NCBI GenBank assembly: GCA_003577005.1 | Contig: QEUW01000312.1 | Span: forward strand, 1-9,750 | DNA: 9,750 nucleotides | From: Chloroflexota bacterium | GTDB lineage: Bacteria > Chloroflexota > Anaerolineae > Caldilineales > Caldilineaceae | Direction of reading: 5' to 3' | Shown: piece after piece, positions 7,142 through 9,750 of the stretch | Layout: the number at the start of each line of letters is the position of its first letter | How positions within the stretch are numbered: position 1 is the first letter of the stretch | The notes under the pieces: model-generated | Told to the model about the DNA's origin: nothing | Databases searched by the model: none | What the model saw: the letters and a program-made list of their open reading frames with translations, nothing else | Program-made: the position numbers and the translations under genes

Positions 7142-8584
7142 ATGACCACCTCTGTAAACATGCACCCACCCCACGCGGATCGCTATTTCGACCCGGAACC
7201 ATCGATCCGCTCGCGGGCGCGTGAATTATACGCCGGCATCGCAGACCTACCCCTTGTCTGCCCGCACGGCCACGTCGATCCAAGATTGCTGGCGGACCCT
7301 GACGCCGCACTGGGCACACCAGCGGATCTCTTTATCATTCCCGACCATTATGTCTTTCGGATGCTCTATTCGCAGGGTGTGCCGCTGGAACAACTGGGCC
7401 TTGCCCCGCTCGACGAAGCTGGGGAAGCCACCGCGGTTGAACGGGACCACCGCTTGATCTGGCAACGTTTTTGTGACCACTTTTATCTCTTTCGTGGCAC
7501 ACCGACCGGCCTCTGGATCGTGGACGAGCTGGCGACCGTCTTTGGCATCACGTTGCCGGTCAACGGCGCCAACGCCCAGACGCTGTACGACCAGATCAGC
7601 GAAGAGTTGGCCAAGCCCGCTTTCCGGCCGCGCGCCCTCTTCGAGCGTTTCAAAGTCGAGGCGCTCTGCACCACCGATGCCGCCACCGACCCGCTGGACC
7701 ACCACCAGGCCCTGCGCGCCGGCAACTGGAGCGGTCGCGTGCTGCCCACCTTCCGCCCCGATACGGTTGTCAATCTTGACACCGAGGGCTGGCGCAACCA
7801 CATCAATGCGCTCAGCCAGGTGAGTAAGATAGCGATACACGATTACACCACCTTTATCCAGGCGCTGGAGGAGCGTCGTACCTTCTTCAAGCAAATGGGG
7901 GCCGTTGCGACCGACCATGCCGTCCAGACTCCTTTTACCGGCGAACTCTCAGCACACGAGGCCGATGCAATTTTTCAGCGGGCGCTCAGGGGAGAAGCCA
8001 GTGCGCAAGACGCCGTACGGTTCACCGGCCACATGCTCATGGAGATGGCGCGTATGAGCATGGAGGATGGTCTAGTCATGCAGGTGCATCCTGGTTCGTT
8101 GCGCAATCATAACGAATGGGTATACCGGCGTTTTGGCCGCGATAAGGGGGCGGATATTCCCATCGCCGTCGACTTTACGCGCGGGTTGCAGCCGCTGCTC
8201 AACAAATATGGCAACGACACACGACTTGCGCTCATTCTCTTTACGCTAGATGAGACGACGTACGGACGGGAACTAGCGCCGCTGGCCGGCCACTATCCCG
8301 CTCTCAAGCTGGGGCCGCCCTGGTGGTTCTACGACAGCCTGAATGGGATGCGGCGCTATTTCGACCAGGTGGTGGACACGGCGGGGATCTACAACACAGC
8401 CGGCTTCAACGACGATACACGCGCCTTCCTCTCGATCCCAGCGCGGCACGACCTGTGGCGGCGGGCCAGCGCCAACTGGCTGGCCGGGCTGGTCGCGCGC
8501 CACGCATTGAGCATGGCCGACGCCCACGAAATGGCGCACGACATGGCCTACCGATTAGCCAAAGTCGCCTACCGGTTGAACTAG
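7142..8584 (+). CDS. uxaC: Glucuronate (uronate) isomerase
   Basis: Cytoplasmic amidohydrolase-superfamily TIM barrel that interconverts D-glucuronate and D-fructuronate (and D-galacturonate and D-tagaturonate), the first step of hexuronate breakdown. Numbering from the chosen start, family landmarks are the metal-ligand motif HGHVDP (42-47), DHYVFRML, CTTD (176-179), FRPD (Asp207), HPGSLRNHN (316-324), WWF (394-396), DDTRAFLS (424-431) and ARHD (434-437). The 480-residue length matches UxaC (about 470). Two ATGs are in tandem at 7139 and 7142; the second is preferred because AAGGAGG ends one base before the first and four before the second. The sequence is divergent from E. coli UxaC (CPHGHVDP where enteric enzymes have an HCHL-type motif), so the preferred uronate is uncertain. 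The stop codon lies inside the palindromic repeat that follows. No uxuA, uxuB or kdgK is in the window. Confidence 0.93.
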   Translation: MTTSVNMHPPHADRYFDPEPSIRSRARELYAGIADLPLVCPHGHVDPRLLADPDAALGTPADLFIIPDHYVFRMLYSQGVPLEQLGLAPLDEAGEATAVERDHRLIWQRFCDHFYLFRGTPTGLWIVDELATVFGITLPVNGANAQTLYDQISEELAKPAFRPRALFERFKVEALCTTDAATDPLDHHQALRAGNWSGRVLPTFRPDTVVNLDTEGWRNHINALSQVSKIAIHDYTTFIQALEERRTFFKQMGAVATDHAVQTPFTGELSAHEADAIFQRALRGEASAQDAVRFTGHMLMEMARMSMEDGLVMQVHPGSLRNHNEWVYRRFGRDKGADIPIAVDFTRGLQPLLNKYGNDTRLALILFTLDETTYGRELAPLAGHYPALKLGPPWWFYDSLNGMRRYFDQVVDTAGIYNTAGFNDDTRAFLSIPARHDLWRRASANWLAGLVARHALSMADAHEMAHDMAYRLAKVAYRLN

Positions 8585-8678
8585 GTTCTTTTGACATTTG
8601 GCGAACTTACGCTGGTGCGATGCACTTGCCAAAGTGCGTTGCACCTCTGGCCTGCATCGAAATATCGAAAGAACCTAG
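8581..8678. repeat. Palindromic (MITE-like) repeat unit A
   Basis: The ends form an inverted repeat of 19 bp: CTAGGTTCTTTTGACATTT (8581-8599) against 8660-8678, with one mismatch and one G.U pair. Inside is a second stem, 8614-8627 against 8632-8645: 14 pairs with a GCCA loop, two of them G.U when read as plus-strand RNA. The unit starts at the final bases of uxaC and supplies its stop codon. No transposase is encoded, so a non-autonomous element or REP-like family is likely. It may also serve as the uxaC transcript end, although no T-run follows. Confidence 0.7.
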
Positions 8679-8690
8679 TGCAGATTTAAT

Positions 8691-8837
8691 ACTGTTGTTT
8701 TGATTTGTCCGACGGAGCATGACCGGGCCAGGGAGCGCACGTGCGTGGCGCCGGCCCGGTGCGATGCACGTCTCAGGCGCCACGCACTTTTCAAGTACAC
8801 GCACCGCTGTGCAGGCTGAAATGTCAGTAGAACCTAG
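8691..8837. repeat. Palindromic repeat unit B, diverged copy of unit A
   Basis: The right end repeats unit A: GGTGCGATGCAC occurs at 8614-8625 and 8758-8769, and GAACCTAGTG at 8671-8680 and 8830-8839. The copies align in between except for 15 extra bases in unit B. Its last 19 bases also pair with the far-left end of unit A, so 8581-8837 could fold as one structure. Unit B has its own stems: 8741-8752 with 8776-8787 (12 bp, perfect) and 8722-8729 with 8753-8760 (8 bp, perfect). Its left end, near 8691-8710, is only weakly like that of unit A. Confidence 0.6.
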
Positions 8838-8990
8838 TGACGCTAGTGTGATATTATGCTGTCCGCCAGGATGTGAACCGTGACCAACAGACCGTAACCG
8901 AAGCAATGTCACAGGAACTCCGGTTGCCTTTGTTGTATCTTGCCAATCAATTGCGGCGCTCAGGTCCATTGTGTCACGCGTTTACAAAGG

Positions 8991-9019
8991 TTGACACAGC
9001 GTAGACATTGCTTTATAAT
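8991..9019 (+). promoter_or_regulatory. Perfect-consensus sigma70 promoter
   Basis: TTGACA (8991-8996), exactly 17 bp of spacer, then TATAAT (9014-9019), an exact match to the housekeeping consensus. The start would be near 9026, about 65 bases before the lipoprotein ATG. It indicates strong constitutive transcription of the downstream gene. Confidence 0.85.
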
Positions 9020-9090
9020 CTCGCCATCCGCACCGAGCCATCGTCTTCCCAGGTGTCAGATCGTTTCTTTCCACGTTGGACTAGCCGTTG

Positions 9091-9750
9091 ATGCGTTCCA
9101 TCGACCGTTGTCGTGCTATTTTGATTAGCGTCCTGCTAGTGCTTCCTCTGCTGGCAGGCTGTAACCGTGCGCATAGCGCACCTCGCCCGGTGGACATGAC
9201 TGCCGAGTGGCCTATGGAGGGTTTCAGCCCGGCGCGCAGCCGGACGACCAACGAGGCGATCCAGCCGCCGCTCGATATTCAGAGCGAGTACACACTCGCC
9301 GACCGCGCCGAACAGGCCAGCCCGGTGGCGATTGCCGGCGGTCTGCTTTTTGTCGAGGGGACGAACAAACTCTACGCGGTTGCGCTGGATAGTGGTGAAG
9401 AGCGGGCCGGCGCCTTTTTTTCGCCCGCTGTAGTTGATGGCGTCGTCTATGTGCGTTCAGAAAGCGGAGCGGACGGCTTTATCTACGCCCTTGAAGCCGG
9501 CACTGGCGTTAAGCTGTGGCAGCACAGGTTTGAGCAAGTAGGGAGCGCCTATGACAACATCGGCGGCCATGTCACATCGCCGGTAGTAGTAGATGGGCTG
9601 GTGCTGGTTGGCGCCGCGGAAGCACTCTATGCGCTGGATGCAAAAACCGGGACCGAGGTGTGGCGCTATGATACCGAGTTCCCCATCATTTCGTCGGCCG
9701 CGGTCGCTGAGAGTCTTGTCTATGTGGGGGATTTCACCCGGCTCTATGCT
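9091..9750 (+). CDS. PQQ-repeat beta-propeller lipoprotein (partial)
   Basis: Open to the window edge (220 codons seen, 3' end missing). Residues 1-24 are a lipoprotein signal with a hydrophobic core and lipobox LAGC (Cys24). Then comes WPMEGFSPARS (about 40-50), like the WxMxGxxxxxR lead-in of BamB-like and PQQ-repeat proteins. Blade motifs follow: an imperfect LYAVALDSG, YALEAGTGVKLW (132-143) and YALDAKTGTEVW (180-191). The fold is a PQQ-like/outer-surface quinoprotein-type propeller, probably a binding or scaffold protein rather than an enzyme; cofactor residues cannot be judged from this part. The ATG follows a stop (TAG, 9082-9084) by only two codons, so the start is nearly fixed. There is no convincing Shine-Dalgarno, just a weak GGA ten bases upstream. 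The perfect promoter at 8991-9019 drives it. Confidence 0.88.
   Translation, partial: MRSIDRCRAILISVLLVLPLLAGCNRAHSAPRPVDMTAEWPMEGFSPARSRTTNEAIQPPLDIQSEYTLADRAEQASPVAIAGGLLFVEGTNKLYAVALDSGEERAGAFFSPAVVDGVVYVRSESGADGFIYALEAGTGVKLWQHRFEQVGSAYDNIGGHVTSPVVVDGLVLVGAAEALYALDAKTGTEVWRYDTEFPIISSAAVAESLVYVGDFTRLYA

Noticed and set aside
7247..7918. 223-residue minus-strand frame antisense to uxaC
   Set aside because: Overlaps the well-supported uxaC reading frame; its composition is that of a reverse-strand shadow.
8581..8837. CRISPR array
   Set aside because: Only two diverged palindromic units with no regular unique spacers; no cas genes nearby.

Overview
The window looks like chromosomal DNA of a moderately GC-rich bacterium, most likely a Chloroflexota member (Anaerolineae/Caldilineae/Roseiflexus type). 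That assignment is an inference from protein style, Shine-Dalgarno-poor lipoprotein genes, sigma70-type promoters and palindromic repeat clutter. No phylogenetic marker is present to confirm it.

Layout, left to right. Positions 1-600 carry no gene but hold a run of sigma70-like promoter motifs, all reading left out of the window, one with a TGTGA-N6-TCACA palindrome just upstream. A leftward AttH/CrtC-like lipoprotein gene (601-1791) and a leftward secreted protein of unknown function (1950-2600, with an in-frame 12-bp tandem repeat) follow. Positions 2601-3061 hold no recognisable gene. Next is a leftward two-gene unit: a 1016-residue FAD/Fe-S D-2-hydroxyacid dehydrogenase of the YdiJ/GlcD-GlcF fusion type (3849-6899), then an RraA/HMG-aldolase-like protein (3062-3799). 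Diverging from it across a 242-bp promoter region is a glucuronate isomerase gene, uxaC (7142-8584). Beginning in the uxaC stop codon is a pair of diverged palindromic repeat units (8581-8837). A perfect-consensus promoter (8991-9019) then drives a PQQ/beta-propeller lipoprotein gene (9091 on), cut by the window edge.

The central theme is probably sugar-acid catabolism. UxaC opens hexuronate breakdown by aldose-ketose isomerisation. The divergent dehydrogenase plus RraA-fold aldolase/decarboxylase could oxidise and cleave a hydroxy-acid intermediate. The link rests on shared promoter space, not on proven substrates. The three flanking secreted-type genes appear unrelated to each other. No phage, CRISPR, tRNA or rRNA was seen. 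The most notable non-coding items are the leftward promoter array, the palindromic element pair with G.U-compensated stems, and the repeat-derived linkers in two proteins.
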